Shown: positions 1 to 8,236 of the stretch, in pieces
Position numbering within the stretch: position 1 is the first letter of the stretch
Layout: each line of letters opens with the position of its first letter
Origin: Pantoea sp050157905
GTDB taxonomy: Bacteria > Pseudomonadota > Gammaproteobacteria > Enterobacterales > Enterobacteriaceae
Direction of reading: 5' to 3'
Assembly (NCBI RefSeq): GCF_050157905.1
Contig: NZ_JBKIWZ010000001.1
Span: 3,596,001 to 3,660,000 of the forward strand
Length of the DNA: 64,000 bases
Notes under the pieces: generated by a model
Database searches by the model: none
The model's input: only the letters and a program-made list of their open reading frames with translations
What the model was told of the DNA's origin: nothing
Translations under genes and position numbers: made by a program

Positions 1-747
1 GCTGGCAACGTGGTCGGGCCGCTGCTGGGTGGCGTATTACCGCCGCTGGTCGGTATCCGTCAGACGTTCTGGCTGACCGGTGCAGTGATTTTTCTGGCTT
101 TCCTCGCCACCACTTTTTTACTTAAAGAGCTGCCACGGTCTGCTGCGGCTGCGCACGCCGATAAGCCAGAATCGCCCGATGCGCTGCCGGTAAATCGTCA
201 GCTGGTCCGGCTGATGTGGCTCTCCGGTATGTTACTGATCTTTGCCAGCATGTCGATTGAGCCGATCATTACACTCTACGTGGGTGAATTCGTTCAGGGT
301 GACCATCAGATTACGCTGACCGCCGGACTGGTGATGTCCGCTGCGGCGCTGGGTACGGTGCTGGCGGCTCCCCGGCTGGGACGGCTGGCCGATCGCGTGG
401 GCCACTGGCAGGTGCTGACTGGCGGGCTGCTGGTGAGCGGACTGCTGCTGATTCCGCAGGCGTTTATTACTGCGGCCTGGCAACTGGTACTGCTGCGTTT
501 TCTGATGGGGATGGCGCTGGGCGGGCTGATGCCCTGCATCACCGCGATCATCCGTCACAACGTGCCGGCTTCGCAGGTCGGACGAATGCTGGGCTATTCA
601 ACATCGGCGCAGTATATCGGTCAGGTCAGCGGTCCGCTGTTCGGCGGGCTGGTGGGCGGGGCATTCGGGATGCGGCCAGTGTTTCTGGCCACCTGCGTGG
701 TGATGCTGTTCTGTGGCTGGCTCAACTGGCGCGCAATGCGTCGCTAG
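1..747 (+). CDS. MFS efflux transporter, MdtG-like (5' end outside window)
   Basis: C-terminal 248 residues of a major facilitator superfamily transporter. The frame is open from base 1 (A-G-N-V-V-G-P-L), so the start lies upstream of the window. The fragment holds about eight hydrophobic segments, a charged central linker around residues 45-60, and the repeated-half MFS signature APRLGRLADRVG near residue 120. The order SIEPIITLYV, then this signature, then a GPLFGGLVGG motif resembles E. coli MdtG, a proton-driven drug exporter, but a paralogue is equally possible because half the protein is unseen. It is convergent with gcd, and the hairpin between them carries its U-tract on the gcd side. 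Confidence 0.75.
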   Translation, partial: AGNVVGPLLGGVLPPLVGIRQTFWLTGAVIFLAFLATTFLLKELPRSAAAAHADKPESPDALPVNRQLVRLMWLSGMLLIFASMSIEPIITLYVGEFVQGDHQITLTAGLVMSAAALGTVLAAPRLGRLADRVGHWQVLTGGLLVSGLLLIPQAFITAAWQLVLLRFLMGMALGGLMPCITAIIRHNVPASQVGRMLGYSTSAQYIGQVSGPLFGGLVGGAFGMRPVFLATCVVMLFCGWLNWRAMRR

Positions 748-754
748 CGCGATC

Positions 755-779
755 AAAAAAGGCGGACCGGAGTCCGCCT
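755..779 (-). terminator. Rho-independent terminator of gcd
   Basis: A seven-base-pair stem (761-767 with 772-778) with a four-base loop. On the minus strand the stem is followed by a run of six T (755-760), which places it as the terminator of gcd. It may also slow plus-strand transcription from the MFS gene, but no T-run follows on that side. Confidence 0.85.
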
Positions 780-802
780 GAATGTCATCACAATGATGTG
801 AA

Positions 803-3193
803 TTACTTCTGGTCTGGCAGGGCGTAGGCAATCACATAGTCGCCCAGCTTCGTGCCGAACGAACCGTGGCCGCCTGCTGCGATAACAACGTACTGCTTGC
901 CATTCGCTTCATAGGTCATTGGTGTCGCCTGGCCGCCTGCTGGCAGACGTGCCTGCCATAACAGTTCGCCGGTATCGGTGCTGAACGCACGCAGGTAGTT
1001 ATCCGCGGTGGCACCGATGAAGAAGACCTTACCTGCCGTGGTGATAGGACCACCCAGCATTGGCATCCCCATTTTGAACGGCAGCGGAACCGGTGCGCTG
1101 TCGCGAACGGTACCAATACGCTGTTTCCACACCACGTCGTTGGTCTTCAAATCCACCGCAGAGATGTAACCCCACGAAGGCTGTTTACACGGCAGACCAA
1201 ACGGAGACAGGAACGGATTCAGCTCGACGCCATAAGGCACGCCATACTGCGGCTGAATACCGGTTTCAGTGCCTGAACCGCCTTCCGCGCCTTTCGGCGG
1301 CTCAATCGGGTTGCCCGGACCGCGTGGCACCAGTTTAGAGACAAACGGCAGCGCCATCGGGTTAGCAATTGCGATCTGACGATTAGGATCGACAGCGATG
1401 CCGCCCCATTCGAACATACCAAGGTTACCCGGGAAGACCAGGGTGCCCTGCTCAGAAGGTGGGGTGAACGGACCTTCATAGCGCAGGCGCTTGAAGATCA
1501 CGCGGCACACCAGCTGGTCAAACATCGTTGCGCCCCACATATCCTTGTCCGTCAGGTTCTGTTTCGGACGGAAGGTCAGCTCAGAGTAGGGCTGAGTGGC
1601 GGCAACGTGATCGCCTTTCGCAGCACCCTGTGGTACTGGCGTTTCTGGCGCAGGGACAACCGGCTTACCGGTACGACGGTCCAGAACGAAGATGTTACCG
1701 GTTTTCGCAGGAGCATAAACCACCGGCACGGTGTTGCCATCTTTGTCTGTAATATCGGCCAGGGTCGGCTGCGACGGCAGGTCCATATCCCACAGGTCGT
1801 GATGGACGGTCTGATAAGACCAGACCAGCTTGCCGGTAGTAGCGTTGAGTGCCAGCACGCTGCTCGCATAACGCTCCTGCTCTGGTGTACGGTTACCGCC
1901 CCAGATATCCGGTGTGGTCACGCCCATTGGCAGATAAACGGTATCCAGTTTCGGATCGTAAACCGCTGGCGCCCATGAGTTCGGGGAATTCATGGTGAAG
2001 GTATGTTCATCCGCCGGAATCGCGTTTGGATCTTTCGCACCCGGATCAAACACCCACAGCAGTTTACCGGTGTTCACGTCAAAGCCACGGATGACGCCTG
2101 ACGGCTCGCGGGTTGAGAAGTTATCGGTAACTGCACCCGCCATCACGATAGTGGTGTTGGTAATCACCGGCGGTGAGGTCGGTTCATACATACCGGCAGT
2201 GGTCACAGGCTGTTTGTGCTGCAGATCCAGCTCGCCATTGACACCAAATGCCGGGCAGCGTTCGCCGGTTTCTGCGTCCAGCGCAAACAGACGGCCATCG
2301 TTGACAGGCAGGTAAATACGACGCGAGCAGAGCGCAGGCTGGCTGTTTGCAGCATCAGCGGCAGCCGGCACTTCGTGATAAGAGACACCACGGCAGGTCA
2401 CGTGCTGGAAGGTAGGGTTAACCTTCATGCCGGGATCGAATTTCCACTTCTGTTTACCCGTTGCCGCATCCAGAGCAAACAGGATCTGGTGTGGCGAGCA
2501 GAGGTAAAGTGTGTCGCGGATTTTAATCGGCGTCACTTCGTCGGTGATTTCACCCGGGTCGTTAGGGGTTTTCAGGTCGCCGGTCTGGAACTGCCAGGCA
2601 ACCTGCAACTCTTTCACATTCTCGTGATTAATCTGCTTCAGCGGCGAGAAACGGGTTCCCTGCTGGTCACGCGCATAAGCAGGCCAGTCAGCATCCGGAA
2701 TGGTGCTCAGTGGCGCAGCCTGCGGGGCATTATCGGCCGTTTCCGGCACGGAACCATTAATGACCTGTGGATCGTTGAAGACGGCATAAGCCAGGACAAG
2801 GACGCTGGCAATCAGCGCGACGGCCATGGTGCCCAGTGCGGCTTTGCTGCCAGCGTTAAAGCTGCGGTAAACAAACGGCAGGATCAGCCAGATACCGAAG
2901 ATCACCAGCACATCGGTGCGCGGTGCCAGTGCCCAGAAGTCAGTTCCCACTTCCCAGACACCCCAGATCAGGGTACCGATCAGCAGCAGCGCATAGAGAA
3001 CCAGTGCGGTACTTTTACGACGGGAAAGCAGATAAGCGGTGATAAGCATAACCACACCGCCGAAAACGTAATACCAGGAACCACCAATGGCGGCTAACCA
3101 GCCACCGCCAATCAGCATAAACGCACCTGTCAGCACTGCGAACAGTACGGTCAGGAAACGCACTACGCCAAAAGATGAGGAGTTTGTCCCCAT
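803..3193 (-). CDS. gcd: Membrane-bound PQQ-dependent glucose dehydrogenase
   Basis: Oxidises D-glucose to glucono-1,5-lactone on the periplasmic side and passes electrons to ubiquinone. Using the ATG at 3193 gives 796 residues, the length of E. coli Gcd. An upstream in-frame ATG at 3235 would add 14 residues that do not resemble the family, and a GAGGT-type ribosome site precedes the chosen start. The first ~140 residues hold five hydrophobic segments (GGGWLAAIGGSWYYVFGG at the first). A linker and an eight-bladed quinoprotein propeller follow (WPAYARDQQGTRFSPLKQIN, later TGETGIQPQYGVPYG-type blades), ending DYVIAYALP. PQQ synthesis genes are not in the window. Divergent from nothing close: 276 bases separate it from the next gene. 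Confidence 0.97.
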   Translation of the reverse strand: MGTNSSSFGVVRFLTVLFAVLTGAFMLIGGGWLAAIGGSWYYVFGGVVMLITAYLLSRRKSTALVLYALLLIGTLIWGVWEVGTDFWALAPRTDVLVIFGIWLILPFVYRSFNAGSKAALGTMAVALIASVLVLAYAVFNDPQVINGSVPETADNAPQAAPLSTIPDADWPAYARDQQGTRFSPLKQINHENVKELQVAWQFQTGDLKTPNDPGEITDEVTPIKIRDTLYLCSPHQILFALDAATGKQKWKFDPGMKVNPTFQHVTCRGVSYHEVPAAADAANSQPALCSRRIYLPVNDGRLFALDAETGERCPAFGVNGELDLQHKQPVTTAGMYEPTSPPVITNTTIVMAGAVTDNFSTREPSGVIRGFDVNTGKLLWVFDPGAKDPNAIPADEHTFTMNSPNSWAPAVYDPKLDTVYLPMGVTTPDIWGGNRTPEQERYASSVLALNATTGKLVWSYQTVHHDLWDMDLPSQPTLADITDKDGNTVPVVYAPAKTGNIFVLDRRTGKPVVPAPETPVPQGAAKGDHVAATQPYSELTFRPKQNLTDKDMWGATMFDQLVCRVIFKRLRYEGPFTPPSEQGTLVFPGNLGMFEWGGIAVDPNRQIAIANPMALPFVSKLVPRGPGNPIEPPKGAEGGSGTETGIQPQYGVPYGVELNPFLSPFGLPCKQPSWGYISAVDLKTNDVVWKQRIGTVRDSAPVPLPFKMGMPMLGGPITTAGKVFFIGATADNYLRAFSTDTGELLWQARLPAGGQATPMTYEANGKQYVVIAAGGHGSFGTKLGDYVIAYALPDQK

Positions 3194-3419
3194 AATATCG
3201 ACCTCGTTTTGTTGCCATAAAACACGCGAAAACAACCAGATAGGCTGTTTTCAGTTATCAAGTACAAATGATTAAAGGTGTTCTTGAGTGTCTCTTCCGT
3301 TAAGACAACTGATCCCTTTGTGTTAAATGTTATAGCAAAATCAGATCGAGGTTTGATTTTTTTAGCTCAAAGCGCTTAACAAATGAAGTAATACGACATT
3401 TTATGAGGGATTGAAGGAC

Positions 3420-3447
3420 GTTAAGCGCACCGCCGTGTGCCCTTAAC
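3420..3447 (-). terminator. Hairpin downstream of the EAL-like gene
   Basis: Inverted repeat 3420-3430 with 3437-3447 (GTTAAG-GCAC arm with one unpaired position per side, six-base loop), about 20 bases past the stop codon of the minus-strand gene. No long U-tract follows, so it may be a processing or stabilising hairpin rather than an intrinsic terminator. Confidence 0.4.
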
Positions 3448-3469
3448 GCCGGAAGGCAGAATTTGTGAA

Positions 3470-4087
3470 TCAGCTGCTAATAAGATCGCCATCCGAACGT
3501 TGCTGTTGCCAGCCGCTGATATTTATCTCAGTAAACTGCTCAGCCGTTAATGGAGGCGTCTGGCTGCGCACAATGACGTCTGCACCTTTATCCCGGAATG
3601 TCGCCATGAAAAAGGGAAAGGTAAATTTTTCATAATTGTCTTTAAAGAACGCTTCGGTTAAAACAATCCCTGAAAAAGGAAAGGATTCCAGCAGTCGCCA
3701 GTCTGCGCCTGGCGGCGCGAAATCATAAAGCCAGAAATCAAATTCATCAGTTAATTCAAGCAGTGACGCACTGTGTGCGACTAAGCTGGAATAATTAATG
3801 CCAATACGGACGCGCGGGTTCTGTAAATGTGACCAGGCATCCGGCACCGCAATAATTCCCCGCAGCCGAAAATCGTCGACCGGAATAATCATTAAGGCTG
3901 CTTCAGTGGCAATTTGATTGTGCAGTGAAATAATGTTGCTTGTATTAAGTATATTACGGCTGTCCTGGTTATGCTGAAGATAAGGCACGCTATAGCAAAT
4001 GCCGGTGACATTACGCTTAACATGGTGAATAGGTTCAGTAACATAAGGGTTATATAAACTGTTTCTCATTATCTCTATGAAATGCAA
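3470..4087 (-). CDS. Small protein with a degenerate EAL-like fold (uncertain)
   Basis: 205 residues, not recognised with certainty. The central part reads like the later strands of an EAL phosphodiesterase domain: FDFWLYDFAPPGADWRLL sits where active enzymes have a D-D-F-G-x-G segment, then FPFSGIVLTEAFFKDNY in the place of the lysine strand, then ADVIVRSQT in the place of the conserved E-G-V-E-T. The catalytic acid and lysine residues are absent, so if the fold is right the protein should not hydrolyse c-di-GMP and may act by protein contact, as YdiV does. The start is uncertain: neither ATG 4087 nor ATG 4069 (preceded closely by AGAG) has a convincing ribosome site. The gene is AT-richer than its neighbours, which suggests acquisition. 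Stands alone. Confidence 0.5.
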   Translation of the reverse strand: MHFIEIMRNSLYNPYVTEPIHHVKRNVTGICYSVPYLQHNQDSRNILNTSNIISLHNQIATEAALMIIPVDDFRLRGIIAVPDAWSHLQNPRVRIGINYSSLVAHSASLLELTDEFDFWLYDFAPPGADWRLLESFPFSGIVLTEAFFKDNYEKFTFPFFMATFRDKGADVIVRSQTPPLTAEQFTEINISGWQQQRSDGDLISS

Positions 4088-4468
4088 TAAAAAAAGGGGT
4101 GTTAATAATCAATCTTTTAAAAAAGTCGCACTGTTTTAAGCGCGTGAATAAATATAGATCAACTCCTTAAACCAAATCACCTCCTTATTGCGTGAAAATC
4201 TGAATTAATTCATTAATCCGGTAACGATTATTCCTTTGGCATCTGATGATGTGCTGGAATATATTCATGGTTCGGGACCAGTAGGCTGATAATAATCAGC
4301 GGCGGGCTGAATAGTCTGCTTCGTGAACGGCGCCGCTGATGGCGCCGCAGGCTCACGCGGTCAGGGCGTGCCCGCTGGCTGCAGTGTGTCTGAGATTACC
4401 GCCCTCACTTACCACGCCCGTAATACCGCATGAGATGGCGGCTTTACTCACCTGATTTGGAATGAGAG
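4088..4468. other. Intergenic region with overlapping hairpins
   Basis: 381 bases between the divergent EAL-like gene and the MFS gene, so it should hold both promoters. The half next to the EAL-like gene is AT-rich. The half next to the MFS gene contains a short hairpin (GCTGAT 4284-4289 with ATCAGC 4294-4299 region) and a longer inverted repeat (4295-4304 with 4331-4340, ten base pairs) that share the same ATCAGC bases and therefore cannot form together. No protein gene is supported here. Confidence 0.4.
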
Positions 4469-5710
4469 ATGAAATTTATGGCATCGGCGACGGAAGAGTC
4501 GCTGTGGCAACATCGGGCATTTGTCGCTTTCTGGATAGCACGAACCTGCTCCTCCTTTGGATTCCAGATGTTTTCAGTCGCCATCAGCTGGCAGATCTAT
4601 GCGCTGACCAACAGTGCGATGGCGCTGGGGATGATTGGTTTAATGCAGTTTCTGCCGTCCGTGTTGCTGGCGTTGCCTGCAGGCCATCTGGCAGACCAGT
4701 ATGACCGTCGTCGTATCGTCCTGCTGGGACAACTGGTGGAATTTGCTGCACTGCTGGCATTAGTGTTGCTTACCTTATTCCAGACCGCTGACAGAACCGC
4801 CTTATGGGGACTGGTATTTATGATCGCGGTGGCAAAGGCGCTGGAGTGGCCTGCGATGTCTTCAATGCTGCCGTCGCTGGTGCCGCCTTCGATTCTGGCG
4901 CGTGCGATGGCGATGAATTCCGTGGGCGGGCAGGCTGCGGTCATCGTCGGACCGACGATTGGCGGTTTGCTCTACGTCGCCGGACCCCAGGTGGTCTATG
5001 GCGTTTCCGGACTGTTTTATCTGATTTCACTGATTCTGGTGAGTCTGTTGCGTTACGAGCGCCCGGCGCAGAGTCGCCTGCCGATGAATATGAAGAACCT
5101 GTTCGCCGGGATTCACTTCATCCGTGAGCGCAAAGATGTGCTCGGGGTCATTTCGCTCGATCTGTTTGCGGTATTACTGGGTGGCGCGACGGCGCTGCTG
5201 CCGATTTTTGCCAAAGATATACTGCATACCGGACCGTGGGGGCTGGGGATGTTACGCGGCGCGCCATCGGTAGGCGCGCTGCTGGTCGGCATCTGGCTGA
5301 GCCGCCATAAGCTGGAAAAGCATGTCGGGATGATCATGTTCGGATCGGTGGCGGGGTTTGGTCTTGCCACGCTGGTGTTCGCGCTCTCCACACAGCTGTG
5401 GTTATCGCTGCTGGCGCTCTGTGCGCTGGGCGGGTTTGATATGGTGAGTATGGTGATCCGGGGGGCGCTGGTGCAGCTGGATACGCCGGATACGATGCGC
5501 GGACGGGTCAATGCGGTTAACGCCATCTTCATCAATACGTCGAATCAGCTGGGTGAGTTCGAATCAGGCTTGCTGGCGGCCTGGATGGGGGCGGCCCCGG
5601 CGGCGGCGCTGGGCGGCATCGGAACACTGATTGTGGTGGTGCTCTGGATGAAGCTATTTCCCCATCTGCGGCGGCGTCAGACGCTGGAGAATGAGGCGGA
5701 GCAGGTTTAG
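4469..5710 (+). CDS. MFS exporter, EntS-like (transmembrane secretion effector family)
   Basis: 413-residue, twelve-helix inner-membrane transporter. The opening QHRAFVAFWIARTCSSFGFQMFSVAISWQIY and the loop signature AGHLADQYDRRRIV match the MFS_3/EntS group, whose best known member exports enterobactin. No siderophore genes or Fur box are seen nearby, so the substrate is unknown. The family shows a drug:proton antiport-type architecture with a second half starting near residue 215 after a basic cytoplasmic loop (ERPAQSRLPMNMKNL). ATG 4469 is preceded by GGAATGAGAG; ATG 4478 is an alternative start. The leader contains mutually exclusive hairpins. Convergent with the next gene, with three hairpins in the 173-base gap. 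Confidence 0.85.
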   Translation: MKFMASATEESLWQHRAFVAFWIARTCSSFGFQMFSVAISWQIYALTNSAMALGMIGLMQFLPSVLLALPAGHLADQYDRRRIVLLGQLVEFAALLALVLLTLFQTADRTALWGLVFMIAVAKALEWPAMSSMLPSLVPPSILARAMAMNSVGGQAAVIVGPTIGGLLYVAGPQVVYGVSGLFYLISLILVSLLRYERPAQSRLPMNMKNLFAGIHFIRERKDVLGVISLDLFAVLLGGATALLPIFAKDILHTGPWGLGMLRGAPSVGALLVGIWLSRHKLEKHVGMIMFGSVAGFGLATLVFALSTQLWLSLLALCALGGFDMVSMVIRGALVQLDTPDTMRGRVNAVNAIFINTSNQLGEFESGLLAAWMGAAPAAALGGIGTLIVVVLWMKLFPHLRRRQTLENEAEQV

Positions 5711-5791
5711 CAGGGCAGGTGGGGGCTGGCAGGGATCAATACGAGTGCTGACCCGGTACAGGCGCAGGTTCCGGGGCGTACAGCACAAAAG

Positions 5792-5892
5792 TAACTGGTC
5801 CGGAGACCAGTTGAGCAGAGAGCCAGTGATACTGCCAGTTCATGCCGGGGTCAGAGGGGAGTCTGACCCACAAGCAGGGGCCATCAGGCCCC
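5792..5892 (+). terminator. Triple hairpin in convergent gap, last one a terminator
   Basis: Three perfect hairpins in 100 bases: 5792-5799 with 5804-5811 (CGGA loop), 5848-5855 with 5862-5869, and 5877-5882 with 5887-5892. The last is followed by GG and five T on the plus strand and so is a terminator for the MFS gene. It overlaps the stop codon of the minus-strand oxidoreductase (5884-5886). Confidence 0.7.
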
Positions 5893-7041
5893 GGTTTTTC
5901 CCAGGTTGGCGTCAAATGTCTGCCAGCTTTCACGCATATCCACTACGCTGCGGGTTTTACGGGCTTCATCGATTTTGATGGCAGTGAGGCCCGCTTCCAG
6001 CGCGTCCACCACTGACACTTTCAGCGGTGTTCCCTGTTTAATATGTTTAACAATTTCTGCGGCCATCAGCGCATCTGCGCCGTAATGGCCATCATAGGCG
6101 TTGCCGCTGTAAGCCGTATCGACCTCTTTTGCGCCGCTACGGGCATTGTGTACGCGGAAGTAGTTGCGAACGAAATCGCCCTCCGCCATGCCATCGGTGC
6201 CCATCACGCAGAAACGGCGGAACTCATCCGGCACGTTCAGGTTGGCGTGGAAGGCGAGCGTCGCGCCGCCTTCGTATTCGATCAGAGCGGTCTGGTAATC
6301 CACAATATCGGCATCGCTGTTGAACACCGCATCAGTACTGGACCAGCCGCTGGGTTTCTCATGATAGATGGCGGAATCAGGCGTGACAGCGCCCTGAGGA
6401 GCATGCGCGGGTGTGAAGGATTTGCGGCCACCGAAGCTGGCGACACGGCTCGGGCGCTGCTGCAGCAGGCCCTGATAAAGATCGATGTCGTGACAGCACT
6501 TTTCCAGAATATAGGGGCCGGCATACTTTTCCAGCCGTCGCCAGTCGCGCTGGAAGAAAGCACCGTGATAAGGCTTGATGTGCTCTGTTGCCTCAATAGA
6601 GGTGATCTCGCCCAGCTGTCCGGCGTCGCGTGCCGCCAGCAGATCGTGATAAAGCGGTGAATAGCGCAGCACCAGACCGACCAGGATACGTGCCTCACCA
6701 TACTCGCGCACCAGCTTCGCCATCGCCATGGTCTGCTCTTCATTGATCACCACCGGCTTTTCGGTAAAAACCGTATAACCGGCTGCCAGCGCCTGACCGA
6801 CATGCTCCAGATGCAGAAAGTTGGGTGAACCCACCAGCACCACATCCATTCCACCCTGTTCCAGCAGGGCATTGATGGAGTCAAAGGCCTGACCCGGTGC
6901 AATGCCAAAACTGTGCAGATTAGGCAGTCCGGCGGGGGCCGGATCGTAATAGCCCACAACCGAAAAGGTGTCGTCGGCCTTGCTGAACTCTTTAATCACG
7001 TGGGACAGACGAAAGCCGAGACCGATAATGCCTACTTTCAT
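5884..7041 (-). CDS. Gfo/Idh/MocA-family NAD(P)-dependent oxidoreductase
   Basis: 385 residues from ATG 7041, which follows an AGGGG ribosome site; the upstream extension of the open frame looks non-coding. The N-terminal Rossmann fold opens with VGIIGLGFRLSHVI, and the family motif EKPVV (lysine-proline of the active site) is near residue 94. The C-terminal half is the usual alpha/beta dimerisation domain with H-D-I-D-L (HDIDLYQGLLQQ), a position that carries catalytic residues in relatives. Substrates in this family are sugars, inositols or their derivatives; the exact one cannot be read. It is divergent from the sugar kinase/ROK pair and probably belongs to the same utilisation locus. Confidence 0.85.
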   Translation of the reverse strand: MKVGIIGLGFRLSHVIKEFSKADDTFSVVGYYDPAPAGLPNLHSFGIAPGQAFDSINALLEQGGMDVVLVGSPNFLHLEHVGQALAAGYTVFTEKPVVINEEQTMAMAKLVREYGEARILVGLVLRYSPLYHDLLAARDAGQLGEITSIEATEHIKPYHGAFFQRDWRRLEKYAGPYILEKCCHDIDLYQGLLQQRPSRVASFGGRKSFTPAHAPQGAVTPDSAIYHEKPSGWSSTDAVFNSDADIVDYQTALIEYEGGATLAFHANLNVPDEFRRFCVMGTDGMAEGDFVRNYFRVHNARSGAKEVDTAYSGNAYDGHYGADALMAAEIVKHIKQGTPLKVSVVDALEAGLTAIKIDEARKTRSVVDMRESWQTFDANLGKTGA

Positions 7042-7311
7042 GTTAAACCCCTGCTTCTGAAATCGGATGATACCTGGCCTGCCAGTAAACGGCGTGGCTG
7101 TTGATAATCTGACCATCAACTTATTACGGCGGAAAAACTAATGTCAATAACATGCTGTGCATTTTGTGAAGGGCTTTTTTGTTAAATATATGTAAGATAA
7201 GGCAAATGTCACAATATATTTTTGCCATATTTATTTGTGATTGCGATTTAAGTTTTTTTATCCTATCGTTCGCTCATTATGGCTATAACCCTTACTCAGG
7301 GAAGGAATCGC
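7042..7311. promoter_or_regulatory. Divergent control region, oxidoreductase / kinase
   Basis: 270 bases of AT-rich DNA between divergently transcribed genes. It holds half-sites resembling CRP (TGTGA near 7242 and TCACA near 7210) that are too far apart for one standard site. I could not fix a promoter or a ROK operator here. Confidence 0.3.
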
Positions 7312-8196
7312 GTGCAACCACACTATCTTCTTGGCATTGATGGCGGCGGTACACAGTGTCGCGCGCGGTTAACCGATCTGCAGGGGCATCTGCTGGCCGA
7401 AGCCACGGGCGGTCCTGCCAACGTCTGGTCAGCCTATGACGCAGCCCTGGCCAGCGTCGACCAGCTGATCGGCCTCGTTTTTTTACAGGCAGGATTGACC
7501 CCAGGCGCGCTGGCACAGACCGCGCTGGTCGCTGGCTTAGCCGGTGCCAACGTCGCCTCAGTGCAAAAACGGCTTGTCAGCTGGCAGCCCGCCTGCGCAG
7601 CGTTACAGGTGGTCAGCGATGTGGAGATTGCCTGTGCGGGTGCCCACGCGGGCGCGCCTGGTGCCGTCTTTATCATCGGCACTGGCAGTCAGGGTGCCGC
7701 CTGGGATGGCGAACGCTTTACGCTGCTTGGCGGCTGGGGGTTTGCCCTGTCGGATCAGGGGGCAGGGGCAGAGCTGGGCCGTCGTGCATTGCGTATGGCA
7801 CTGCTGGCGCATGAGTCGATCATTCCGCCCGGCCCACTCACCCGTCAGCTGATGGCGCAGTTCAGCGACAGCCCGGAAACCATGCTGCTCTGGACGCGCT
7901 CCGCCACCCCAGCGGACTGGGCCCGCGTGGTGCCGCAGATCTTTGCAGCAGCCAACGCGGGCGATCGTCATGCACAGGATCTGCTGCGGCAGACCGCCGC
8001 CGATATCGGCCTGATGGTCCGCCGTCTGACTGCCCTGAGCAGCGGACCGGTGGCACTGATGGGCGGAATCGCCACCCCGATCCAGCCCTGGCTGGATGAG
8101 GCGACTCAGGCGCAGCTGGTGACGCCGCAGGGTGATGCCCTGAGTGGCGCGCTGATACTGGCCCGGCAGCTGACGCCTGTCCGATTACCGATCTGA
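7312..8196 (+). CDS. BadF/BadG-type sugar kinase, N-acetylglucosamine/glucosamine kinase-like
   Basis: 294 residues from GTG 7312, chosen because GGAAGGAATC stands six bases before it; an in-frame ATG at 7279 lacks such a site and adds a non-family stretch. ASKHA fold: phosphate-1 loop YLLGIDGGGTQCRARLTD at the N-terminus, second nucleotide loop GTGSQGAAW, and GGWGFALSDQGAGAELGRRAL, the counterpart of the G-D-E-G-S-G motif of NAGK/GspK-type amino-sugar kinases. It presumably phosphorylates the imported sugar, perhaps an amino sugar. The next gene, a ROK regulator, starts 40 bases downstream with its own ribosome site, so the two are likely co-transcribed. Confidence 0.8.
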   Translation: MQPHYLLGIDGGGTQCRARLTDLQGHLLAEATGGPANVWSAYDAALASVDQLIGLVFLQAGLTPGALAQTALVAGLAGANVASVQKRLVSWQPACAALQVVSDVEIACAGAHAGAPGAVFIIGTGSQGAAWDGERFTLLGGWGFALSDQGAGAELGRRALRMALLAHESIIPPGPLTRQLMAQFSDSPETMLLWTRSATPADWARVVPQIFAAANAGDRHAQDLLRQTAADIGLMVRRLTALSSGPVALMGGIATPIQPWLDEATQAQLVTPQGDALSGALILARQLTPVRLPI

Positions 8197-8236
8197 CGCT
8201 GGCTCATCACTTTCAGCCCGCTAACCCGAGGAATTT

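Noticed and set aside
2216..3097. 293-residue plus-strand frame opposite gcd
   Set aside because: Antisense shadow of gcd, without family features.
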